A stretch of 12,756 nucleotides of DNA from an uncultured Succinivibrio sp. (GTDB taxonomy: Bacteria > Pseudomonadota > Gammaproteobacteria > Enterobacterales > Succinivibrionaceae). Shown here piece by piece: positions 1 to 6,505 of the stretch. The notes below the pieces were generated by a model. That model saw only the letters and a list, made by a program, of their open reading frames with translations. It did no database searches and had not been told where the DNA came from. The translations under genes and the position numbers were made by a program. Where the stretch lies: positions 1 to 12,756 of the forward strand of contig CAAECI010000079.1 of assembly GCA_900754255.1 (NCBI GenBank), given 5' to 3'. The stretch's first letter is position 1; every line of letters begins with the position of its first letter.

Positions 1-57
1 CGGACAAAATAGAAGAGCAAATTTTTATAGTTTCGGACAAACTAGATGAGCATATTT
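1..57 (+). repeat. Two 24-bp direct repeats at the left edge
   Basis: Positions 1-24 and 34-57 match at 21 of 24 bases, following the pattern CGGACAAAnTAGAnGAGCA then nATTT. A much weaker third copy, 11 of 18 bases, may start at 58. Repeated blocks of this kind at an IS end can be transposase binding sites. They could belong to the IS110-type element or be the terminus of another element (IS21-type ends carry multiple repeats) lying next to it. The window edge cuts off further context. Confidence 0.6.
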
Positions 58-76
58 AGGACAGATTCACAGAGCT

Positions 77-103
77 TTGACATCCTTATTGCACCTCTAT
101 AAG
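77..103 (+). promoter_or_regulatory. Candidate transposase promoter
   Basis: A perfect TTGACA lies at 77-82 and TATAAG (5 of 6 to consensus) at 98-103, separated by 15 bases. This is shorter than the ideal 17, so the promoter would be weak, as is common for transposase genes. It lies about 50 bases upstream of the preferred start codon at 152. Confidence 0.4.
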
Positions 104-133
104 AAAGAGCATCTTTTATGTCAAATACAACCC

Positions 134-150
134 GTACAAGGAGGTTGTAC
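134..150 (+). promoter_or_regulatory. Transposase ribosome binding site inside a hairpin loop
   Basis: The sequence GTACAA-GGAGG-TTGTAC forms perfect 6-bp arms whose five-base loop is exactly the Shine-Dalgarno core. The ATG at 152 follows after one base. The site fixes the start codon at 152 rather than the in-frame TTG at 77. Whether the hairpin presents or hides the site is not decidable here, but the arm next to the start codon would restrict ribosome access when folded. Confidence 0.65.
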
Positions 151-151
151 T

Positions 152-1525
152 ATGAGTATAGCGCATAAGAAAAAAGAGCATATAGCTTCTTTTCATGCTT
201 TGCATCAAAGTGCGATCGGTATCGATGTACACGCTAATTTGATAGTTGCAACCTATCAAAATGGCGACTTTGAGAAAGGATCGCTTGAGTCTCATACATG
301 GTCATCAGGTGCAACAAAAGAAGAACTTGTGAAATTTGCCAAGTGGTGCAAACAGTACAATCCAGAGGTTCTCATTATGGAATCGACCGGAGTTTACTGG
401 CAATCGCTGTATGAGTCTCTCGAAAATGAAGGTTTTACGAGTAGTCAAATAGTGGTCGTTAACGCACGAGATGTTAAGAATAAGCGTGGTAGCAAAACAG
501 ATCTTGCAGATGCAATTCATCTTGCGGAAATTGCGAGACAAGGTAGCTACAAGGCATCATTTGTCCCATCCAAGAATTTTAGACAATTAAGATGCTTATG
601 GCGTTCATTACACAGTTTAAAGAATGTTCGAAAAAAACTTTTAAACATTCTGCATAAACAGCTATGTCAGGTAGGATGTAGAGCCTCAAGCGTATTCAGT
701 GATATTAGAGGCAAGATCGCGACAAAGATTTTGGCTTGCTTGATCCGAGGTGAACGTGATGAAGTATTGTTAAAATCTATAAAAGAAATTGTTTCAACTT
801 CACGAGGTCGATTGAAGGCTAAACCTCAACAAATTTATGAGGCCTTGCAGGCTGACATGGATAGTATGGTTTGGTTTTCTATCAGAGAGCACGTAGAACA
901 TATTAAGTATTTAGATCAGCAGATTGCTCAATCAGAGCAAAATATCAGAGAAAAACTTACCCCCTACAACCATCTCATCAAATTGTTAACCGGCATTCCT
1001 GCAATAAAAGAAATTACAGCAATGGGCTTGCTCTGCGAACTGGGAGATGATTTATCTCAATTTGCCTCTATCAGAAAATTTTGTAAGTGGATAGGTCTTG
1101 CTCCAGGCAATAATGAATCTGCAGGAAAACGATATTCCGGAAGAACAACACCGGGTAATAAATACTTAAAAGTTCTCCTAGTTGAAGCGGCTTCAGGCAT
1201 TGGTCTTATGAAAAAAGGCTTTCTGCATGAAGTTCATCAACGATTCAAAGAACGAAGAGGCACCAAGAGAGCGAATGTTGCAATAGCTCACAAGCTGTGC
1301 CGTATAATTTTCCGAGTACTAAAAAGCCTAACTGAATATCAAGAACAGTACAAACCTCTCCTAAAAGAGCATAGGTACTCTAAAGCTGTTGAAGCTGTAG
1401 CAGGTCTTAAGGATGTAGGTTATATCTGTAGTGATTTAGAAGTTAAGGACGGAATAACAGGAAGTGTTGCCGTGATCAGCGGAGCCAATAAACGCAAGAT
1501 CACAGCTATTACGAACTGCTGTTGA
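152..1525 (+). CDS. IS110-family (DEDD) transposase
   Basis: This 457-residue protein is a DNA recombinase of the IS110 family, which moves its element through a circular intermediate guided by a bridge RNA. The N-terminal RuvC-like domain shows the acidic residues in order: D25 in IGIDVHA, E77 in IMESTGVYW, and D117 and D120 in KTDLADAIH. A helical middle follows. The C-terminal Transposase_20 domain (about 272-350) starts with LLTGIPAIKEITA and includes KWIGLAPGNNESAGKR, where S323 is the likely catalytic serine, then TPGNKYLK. The segment RGTKRANVAIAHKLCR near 370-386 is typical of the family end. The start at 152 is chosen for its GGAGG at 140-144. An upstream TTG at 77 keeps the frame open but has no ribosome site. 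No frameshift or missing key residue is seen, so the gene may be active. It reads in the same direction as hsdS and hsdR and could feed transcription into them. Confidence 0.93.
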   Translation: MSIAHKKKEHIASFHALHQSAIGIDVHANLIVATYQNGDFEKGSLESHTWSSGATKEELVKFAKWCKQYNPEVLIMESTGVYWQSLYESLENEGFTSSQIVVVNARDVKNKRGSKTDLADAIHLAEIARQGSYKASFVPSKNFRQLRCLWRSLHSLKNVRKKLLNILHKQLCQVGCRASSVFSDIRGKIATKILACLIRGERDEVLLKSIKEIVSTSRGRLKAKPQQIYEALQADMDSMVWFSIREHVEHIKYLDQQIAQSEQNIREKLTPYNHLIKLLTGIPAIKEITAMGLLCELGDDLSQFASIRKFCKWIGLAPGNNESAGKRYSGRTTPGNKYLKVLLVEAASGIGLMKKGFLHEVHQRFKERRGTKRANVAIAHKLCRIIFRVLKSLTEYQEQYKPLLKEHRYSKAVEAVAGLKDVGYICSDLEVKDGITGSVAVISGANKRKITAITNCC

Positions 1526-1591
1526 TCCTTATATTTGGTACTTTGATTTTAAAGACTCTTTTAGTAAGGTCTGCTTTGGTGTTGCCTTTTG

Positions 1592-1610
1592 CTATATACA
1601 TTGTATATAG
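1592..1610. repeat. 8-bp inverted repeat in the IS right flank
   Basis: CTATATAC and GTATATAG are perfect complements separated by ATT. The hairpin lies 67 bases after the transposase stop codon and about 10 bases before the hsdS frame opens. It may be part of the right end of the element or of an RNA made from it. It has no following T-run and so is not a terminator. Confidence 0.5.
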
Positions 1611-1917
1611 GCTTTCATAAAAAAATCGGGAACGGAATTCTACATTTTTAATTAGTGCTGGTGCAGCCGGACAAATTGGATTTTCTAATGAAGATTTTTG
1701 GGCAGCAGACGATTGTTTTACTTTTAAATGTGACAGTAATGCGTTAATCGACAAATATCTCTTTCATTTGTTAAAAAGCAAACAGAACAAAATTAATGCA
1801 TTTGTTAGAAATGCAAGTATTCCAAGAATATCAAAAGAGTCGATTCTTGGATTAAAAGTTTCTTTGCCTTCTGTAGAAGTCCAAAAACGTATTGTCAAAA
1901 TACTTGATTCCTTCACT

Positions 1918-1953
1918 GAGCTTACAGCTGAGCTTACAGCTGAGCTTACAGCT
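1918..1953 (+). repeat. Three 12-bp repeats encoding the TAEL-type HsdS spacer
   Basis: GAGCTTACAGCT occurs three times without mismatch and encodes ELTA three times, giving TELTAELTAELTARKKQY. In the EcoR124 family this TAEL repeat sits between the two recognition domains. Two versus three copies changes the nonspecific gap of the target from six to seven bases (EcoR124I versus EcoR124II). The perfect DNA identity of the copies favours slippage. Confidence 0.9.
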
Positions 1954-2615
1954 CGTAAAAAACAATATGAGTTCTATAGGGATAGTCTTCTAAGACCTAA
2001 AGAAGGCATTCCTATGGTCGAATTAAAGGATATAGCAACAGATATTTACAGAGGTTTTGGGATTAAGCGTGACCAAGTAACCGCAAACGGCATTCCTTGT
2101 GTTCGTTATGGGGAAATTTATACGACATATAACACTTGGTTTGATACCTGTGTATCGCACACATGCCTTGAAAATGTTGCTAATCCTAAGTATTTCGAGC
2201 ACGGTGACATCCTTTTTGCAATTACAGGAGAAAGCGTTGAAGATATTGCAAAATCTGTGGCATATGTCGGGCATGAAAAGTGTCTTGCAGGTGGGGATAT
2301 TGTTGTTCTGAAACATAAGCAAAATCCTAGGTATTTAGCTCATGTACTTGCAACGCAACAAGCCAGAGAACAAAAAAGCAAAGGAAAAGTAAAAAGCAAG
2401 GTGGTTCATTCCAATGTGCCTTCTATAGAAAAGATAAGAATTCCTTTGCCTCCACTTGATGTGCAAAAACGTTATGCAGACGCTCTCGACAACTTTGATG
2501 CCATCTGTTCAGACCTAAACATCGGACTACCGGCAGAAATCGAAGCACGTCAAAAACAATATGAATATTATCGAGATTTGCTCTTGACATTCGCTGAGAC
2601 CGGAAGCACGCTTGC

Positions 2616-2666
2616 CTGCAAGCTGCAAGCTGCAAGCTGCAAGCTGCAAGCTGCAAGCTGCAAGCT
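2616..2666 (+). repeat. 7-bp tandem repeat tract, (CTGCAAG)7, at the hsdS frame junction
   Basis: Seven perfect copies of CTGCAAG are followed by CT. Because seven is not a multiple of three, each gain or loss changes the downstream frame. As read here the upstream hsdS frame ends at TAG 2677-2679. With six or nine copies it would continue as LSAIRLIQYVFGYAMV into the downstream half-hsdS. With five or eight copies it would stop at the TGA now at 2667-2669. Three units encode CKLQAAS, and the tract itself has no stop in any of the three forward frames. Short palindromes (GCTTGC-ct-GCAAGC and CAAGCTTG) bound it on both sides. Confidence 0.9.
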
Positions 2667-2707
2667 TGAGCGCCATTAGGCTCATTCAGTATGTGTTCGG
2701 GTATGCC

Positions 2708-3280
2708 ATGGTTACATTGTCTTCCGTTGCTGAATATCCAAATAAAAGAATCAATGCGCAAAAAGTTGATAACTTGTCATATGTAGGGGTTGACAATTTG
2801 CTACAAGATAAAAAGGGCAAAACAGTAGCTTCATATATTCCTACTACAGGGAATTTAACCGAGTTTCAATGTGAAGATATTCTGATAGGCAACATTAGAC
2901 CATATCTAAGAAAAATATGGTTTTCCAATATAGTTGGCGGAACAAATGGCGATGTATTAGTGATTAGGTCAAAGAATACCAAACAAGTTCTGTTGAGTAG
3001 ATACTTGTATCATGTGCTTTCATCAGAAAGGTTCTTTATTTATGACAACAATAATGCGAAGGGAGCAAAGATGCCTCGAGGAAATAAAGAGGCTGTTATG
3101 AATTATCAATTTTGTATTCCTGTTATTAAAGAACAACAACGTATTATTGGAATTCTTGATCGTTTCGATTCCCTCTGTAACGACTTGTCATCAGGTCTTC
3201 CTGCTGAGATTGAAGCTAGACAAAAGCAGTACGAGTATTACCGCGATAAGCTACTGAGCTTTAAAGAGTTAAAAAAATAG
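2708..3280 (+). CDS. hsdS: Half-length type I specificity subunit (one recognition domain)
   Basis: This frame encodes one target-recognition domain plus one conserved helical repeat, half the usual HsdS length (190 residues from ATG 2708). It begins MVTLSSVAEYPNKRI, similar in position to MVELKDIATDIYRGF of the preceding gene. The domain contains the HsdS-type GDVLVIRSKN and MPRGNKEAVMNYQFCIP, then QQRIIGILDRFDSLCNDL and GLPAEIEARQKQYEYYRD, the last identical to the helix ending the upstream hsdS. The frame is open back through the 7-bp tract to 2612, so a tract change would add this domain to the upstream HsdS. As it stands, ATG 2708 lies 28 bases after the upstream stop with only a weak ribosome site, so expression would be by restart or absent. 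It could be a spare specificity cassette or a half-subunit able to pair with another half. The true start is uncertain. Confidence 0.8.
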   Translation: MVTLSSVAEYPNKRINAQKVDNLSYVGVDNLLQDKKGKTVASYIPTTGNLTEFQCEDILIGNIRPYLRKIWFSNIVGGTNGDVLVIRSKNTKQVLLSRYLYHVLSSERFFIYDNNNAKGAKMPRGNKEAVMNYQFCIPVIKEQQRIIGILDRFDSLCNDLSSGLPAEIEARQKQYEYYRDKLLSFKELKK

Positions 3281-3348
3281 GAAAAAAGCTACAGCAAGAA
3301 AACAGCTTTAGAGTCTTTCCGACAAGGAAGGAAGTGCTGATAGCCGAC

Positions 3349-3355
3349 AAAGGAG
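3349..3355 (+). promoter_or_regulatory. Strong ribosome binding site of hsdR
   Basis: AAAGGAG stands nine bases before the ATG at 3365 and settles that start. The 84-base gap after the half-hsdS contains no convincing promoter, so hsdR is probably read from upstream, either the native hsd promoter or the IS. Confidence 0.7.
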
Positions 3356-3364
3356 AATAGATAG

Positions 3365-6300
3365 ATGGCGTATTTCAATATTGTTGCCGAGACATCTGAA
3401 AATACCGTCGTCACGGAATATGAGTCCGTAAAAAAACGCTCTGACAGTTATCAGAGTGAGGCGGCGTTAGAGCAGGAATTTATACGCCTGCTTTGCGAGC
3501 AGGGCTACGAGTATCTGTCTATTCACACTCAGGACGACTTAGTCTATAACCTAAGAAAAAAACTCTCGGAGCTTAATGATTATCAGTTCTCAGATCAAGA
3601 ATGGGATCTTTTCTTCAAGAATGTATTGGCTAATCCTAATGAGCATATAGTTGAGAAAACCCGCAAGATACAAGAGGACTATATCCAGGTTCTGACCAGG
3701 GATGACGGAAGTTCTAAGAATATCTCTCTTATTGATAAGCGTAATATCCATAATAACCGCCTGCAGGTTATAAATCAGTACAAGAACGGTACCCAAGAAG
3801 GGGCCAAATACGATAATCGTTATGATGTCACGGTATTGGTTAACGGCTTCCCCTTGGTACATATCGAATTAAAGCGCCGCGGTGTTTCAATCAAGGAAGC
3901 CTTTAACCAAATAAATCGTTACCAAAGAGATTCCTTTTGGGCAGGCTGCGGGCTTTACGAGTATGTACAGCTCTTTGTCATTTCAAACGGGACTAACACC
4001 AAGTATTATTCAAACAGCACCAGAAGCAACGCGGAGAAAGAGCATAAGAAACAGGGCGCAAGCAAAACCAGATCAAGTAACAGCTTTGAATTTACGAGTT
4101 TCTGGGCCGATGCCAATAACAGAGTTATCCCTGACTTAATCGATTTCACCAAAACCTTTTTTGCCAAACATACCATCTTGAATATTCTTGCAAAATACTG
4201 CATCTTCACATCTGAGAATATGCTGATGGTCATGCGCCCCTATCAGATCACCGCAACCGAACGCATTCTAAATCGCATTGAGGTTGCCAATAACTATAAG
4301 AAATACGGCAGCATAGAAGGCGGCGGCTTTATTTGGCACACTACCGGATCGGGTAAGACCTTAACCTCATTTAAGACCGCCAGGCTTGCCTCCAAGCTTC
4401 CTTACATCGATAAGGTGCTGTTCGTGGTTGATCGCAAGGACTTAGATTACCAGACCATGAAGGAGTACGATCGCTTCGAAAAAGGGGCGGCTAACAGCAA
4501 TACTTCAACCAAGGTATTAACCGCTCAGCTTGGCGATCCAGATGCCAGGATCATCATTACTACCATTCAAAAGCTTGCCACCTTCATTAAGAAGAATGCC
4601 GATCATGAAGTTTATACAAAGCATGTCGTGATCATCTTTGATGAGTGCCATCGCTCCCAATTCGGCGGCATGCACCAAGCCATTGTCGGTAAGTTTAAGA
4701 AATACCATCTCTTTGGCTTTACGGGAACCCCTATCTTCTCGGTAAACTCCGCTAAATCAAAGGATAATAAATTATTCACCACCGCTCAAACCTTCGGCGA
4801 TCGACTCCACAGCTATACCATCGTTGATGCTATCAACGATAAAAACGTACTTCCCTTCAGGGTTGATTACATTAAGACGGTAGATGCCAGCGAGAACATC
4901 GCAGACGAAATGGTCAACGATATCGATCGTGAAAAGGTGATGATGGCACCTAAGCGTATTAGCCTTGTTACCAAGTACATACTCGAGCACTTTAATCAGA
5001 AAACCTACCGCGGCACCAAGACCTACGACTACAACAAGTTAACCAATATTTCAGCGGTAGCCTCATCAAAATCAGACGCAGGTGAAATTAAGCAAAAGCA
5101 ACGTGTAAGCGGCTTTAACTCCATCTTCGCCGTTGCCAGCGTGCCCATGGCCAAACTCTACTACCAAGAATTTAAGAAACAAATGGCACAGTTGCCGGAG
5201 ATTAAGCGTTTAAAGATAGCAACTATCTTTAGCTACGGAGCCAATGAAGCCGATCCCAGCGATCCTGAAAACGACGGCATATTGGATGAGGAGAATTCCG
5301 AGGATACCTCAAGGCTCGATCAATCTTCACGAGATTTTTTGGACAGTGTTATTCAGGACTATAACGAGCTCTTTAAGACCAACTACGATACATCTGCCGA
5401 TAAGTTCCAAAACTACTACAAGGACGTATCGCTGCGCATGAAGAATAAGGAGCTTGATTTACTCATAGTAGTAAACATGTTCCTAACCGGTTTTGATGCC
5501 ACCACGCTCAATACTCTGTGGGTGGACAAGAACCTTAAGATGCACGGCCTCATTCAGGCCTTCTCGCGCACCAACCGCATCTTAAATTCCATTAAGGTAC
5601 ACGGTAATATCGTTTGCTTCAGAAATCTTGCCAAGCGCGTGGACAGTGCGCTGGCCTTATTCGGTGATAAGAACGCCAGCGGCATTGTTTTAGTTAAAAG
5701 CTACAAGGATTACTACTACGGCTATGAGACCGCAGACGGTAAGAGGGTAGACGGTTATGTCGACTTGATGGGCAAACTAAAAGACGATTTCCCTCTGTCC
5801 GATCCCACAATTGAGGGCGAACAAAATCAAAAGGATTTTATTGCACTTTTCGGCGCCATTCTTCGTATGCGTAACCTCCTGACCTCATTTGATGAGTTTA
5901 AAGATGAGGAGCTGATCTCAGAGCGGGATCTGCAGGATTATTTGGGCCGCTATCAGGATCTTCGTGATCAATGGGTACGTAAACGCGAGGAGAGTAAGGA
6001 TATTACCGACGATGTAGTCTTTGAAATCGAGCTCATACGTCAGATCGAAATCAATATTGACTACATCCTGATGCTGGTTAAGAAATACCACGAATCCAAC
6101 TGCAAGGACAAAGAGATACGCGAATCCATCAATAAGGCCATTGATTCAAGCTCCGAGCTTCGCAGTAAAAAGGATCTGATCTCAAACTTCATTGAAAATA
6201 TGAATAGCGTAGATGATGTCATGGATGAATGGCGCAGCTACGTGAACAAGGAACGCGATGCGGAGCTTGACAAAATCATCAGTGAGCAAAGGCTCAAACC

Positions 6301-6496
6301 GGAAGAAACGCGCAAATTCATGAAGAAGTCCTTTACGGACGGTGAGGTTAAAACCTTCGGTACAGATATTGATGCTCTGATGCCGCCGATCTCACGCTTC
6401 GGTGGCAATTCAAGGGCCAAGAAGAAACAGACTGTGATTGAATTATTTAAGGCCTTCTTTGAAAAATTCTTCGGCATAAGCAGTACGGAGTTTTAA
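3365..6496 (+). CDS. hsdR: Type I restriction endonuclease subunit R (EcoR124-like, type IC)
   Basis: HsdR is the motor and nuclease of the type I complex: together with HsdM and HsdS it pulls DNA past the bound enzyme using ATP and cuts unmethylated DNA far from the recognition site. At 1043 residues it is close to the 1038 of EcoR124 HsdR. The PD-(D/E)XK nuclease is visible as D154 in NRYDV and E168/K170 in HIELK, about three residues off EcoR124 numbering. The superfamily 2 helicase follows: RPYQITATERIL (291-302), Walker A TTGSGKT with K331, DECH at 426-429, GFTGTP at 451-456, and motif VI QAFSRTNRI from about 731. A helical C-terminal region for complex assembly completes it. No motif is missing, so it looks functional, although its hsdS partner is damaged. 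The stop is only nine bases before xseA on the same strand. Confidence 0.97.
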   Translation: MAYFNIVAETSENTVVTEYESVKKRSDSYQSEAALEQEFIRLLCEQGYEYLSIHTQDDLVYNLRKKLSELNDYQFSDQEWDLFFKNVLANPNEHIVEKTRKIQEDYIQVLTRDDGSSKNISLIDKRNIHNNRLQVINQYKNGTQEGAKYDNRYDVTVLVNGFPLVHIELKRRGVSIKEAFNQINRYQRDSFWAGCGLYEYVQLFVISNGTNTKYYSNSTRSNAEKEHKKQGASKTRSSNSFEFTSFWADANNRVIPDLIDFTKTFFAKHTILNILAKYCIFTSENMLMVMRPYQITATERILNRIEVANNYKKYGSIEGGGFIWHTTGSGKTLTSFKTARLASKLPYIDKVLFVVDRKDLDYQTMKEYDRFEKGAANSNTSTKVLTAQLGDPDARIIITTIQKLATFIKKNADHEVYTKHVVIIFDECHRSQFGGMHQAIVGKFKKYHLFGFTGTPIFSVNSAKSKDNKLFTTAQTFGDRLHSYTIVDAINDKNVLPFRVDYIKTVDASENIADEMVNDIDREKVMMAPKRISLVTKYILEHFNQKTYRGTKTYDYNKLTNISAVASSKSDAGEIKQKQRVSGFNSIFAVASVPMAKLYYQEFKKQMAQLPEIKRLKIATIFSYGANEADPSDPENDGILDEENSEDTSRLDQSSRDFLDSVIQDYNELFKTNYDTSADKFQNYYKDVSLRMKNKELDLLIVVNMFLTGFDATTLNTLWVDKNLKMHGLIQAFSRTNRILNSIKVHGNIVCFRNLAKRVDSALALFGDKNASGIVLVKSYKDYYYGYETADGKRVDGYVDLMGKLKDDFPLSDPTIEGEQNQKDFIALFGAILRMRNLLTSFDEFKDEELISERDLQDYLGRYQDLRDQWVRKREESKDITDDVVFEIELIRQIEINIDYILMLVKKYHESNCKDKEIRESINKAIDSSSELRSKKDLISNFIENMNSVDDVMDEWRSYVNKERDAELDKIISEQRLKPEETRKFMKKSFTDGEVKTFGTDIDALMPPISRFGGNSRAKKKQTVIELFKAFFEKFFGISSTEF

Positions 6497-6505
6497 AGTC
6501 AGAAA

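Larger units (their letters stand above)
1..1620 (+). mobile_element. IS110-family insertion sequence inside hsdS, ends not defined
   Basis: The element is defined by its DEDD transposase and by its effect on the neighbour: hsdS coding sequence appears abruptly, in frame, after the stop codon at 1618-1620, without its 5' part. IS110-family elements lack classical terminal inverted repeats and usually make no target duplication, so the ends cannot be read from one copy. The left end lies at or before position 1, and the right end is placed near 1620 only because the hsdS frame is open from 1621. The flanks contain direct repeats (1-57), a candidate promoter, a hairpin around the ribosome site and an 8-bp inverted repeat (1592-1610). 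Family members encode a bridge RNA in one noncoding flank; I cannot say which flank applies here. Confidence 0.7.
1621..2679 (+). pseudogene. hsdS: Type I restriction specificity subunit, 5' end lost to IS (type IC-like)
   Basis: HsdS gives type I restriction-modification complexes their DNA target through two recognition domains held apart by conserved helices. The frame is open from 1621. It starts inside the first domain (TFLISAGAAGQIGFS is visible), continues to VQKRIVKILDSF and the ELTA repeats with RKKQYEFYRD, then a complete second domain from about 2014, ending in VQKRYADALDNF and GLPAEIEARQKQYEYYRD. These helices are of the EcoR124 (type IC) kind. About 350 codons remain and perhaps 50-60 N-terminal ones are missing. 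The last 16 or so residues are read from a 7-bp repeat tract, followed by TAG at 2677. No convincing start exists near 1621; a TTG at 1768 is weak. An internal ATG at 2014, preceded by AGAAGG, could yield a half-subunit with the second domain only. The matching 5' part and hsdM should lie left of the element. Confidence 0.85.

Noticed and set aside
77..151. Longer transposase starting at TTG 77
   Set aside because: The codon has no ribosome site, the added residues do not look like the family, and TTGACA there fits a -35 box. ATG 152 has GGAGG.
1667..1676. CGGACAAA in hsdS, the same octamer as the left repeats, as a right-end repeat of the IS
   Set aside because: It lies inside well-conserved HsdS coding sequence (AAGQIGFS) and the match does not extend, so chance is the simpler view.
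2616..2666. CRISPR array
   Set aside because: Units are 7 bp and contiguous with no spacers, and no cas genes are present.
2423..2761. Minus-strand frame across the 7-bp tract encoding a repetitive peptide
   Set aside because: It exists only because the repeat lacks stops in this frame too. It opposes solid hsdS coding and has no start signals.
3284..3309. AAAGCT/AGCTTT inverted repeat between half-hsdS and hsdR as a terminator
   Set aside because: Six AT-rich pairs with a 13-base loop and no T-run are too weak, and hsdR needs read-through.
3430..3436. A7 run early in hsdR as a phase-variable tract
   Set aside because: Seven A residues in an AT-rich lysine codon context are common; there is no alternative frame of interest.
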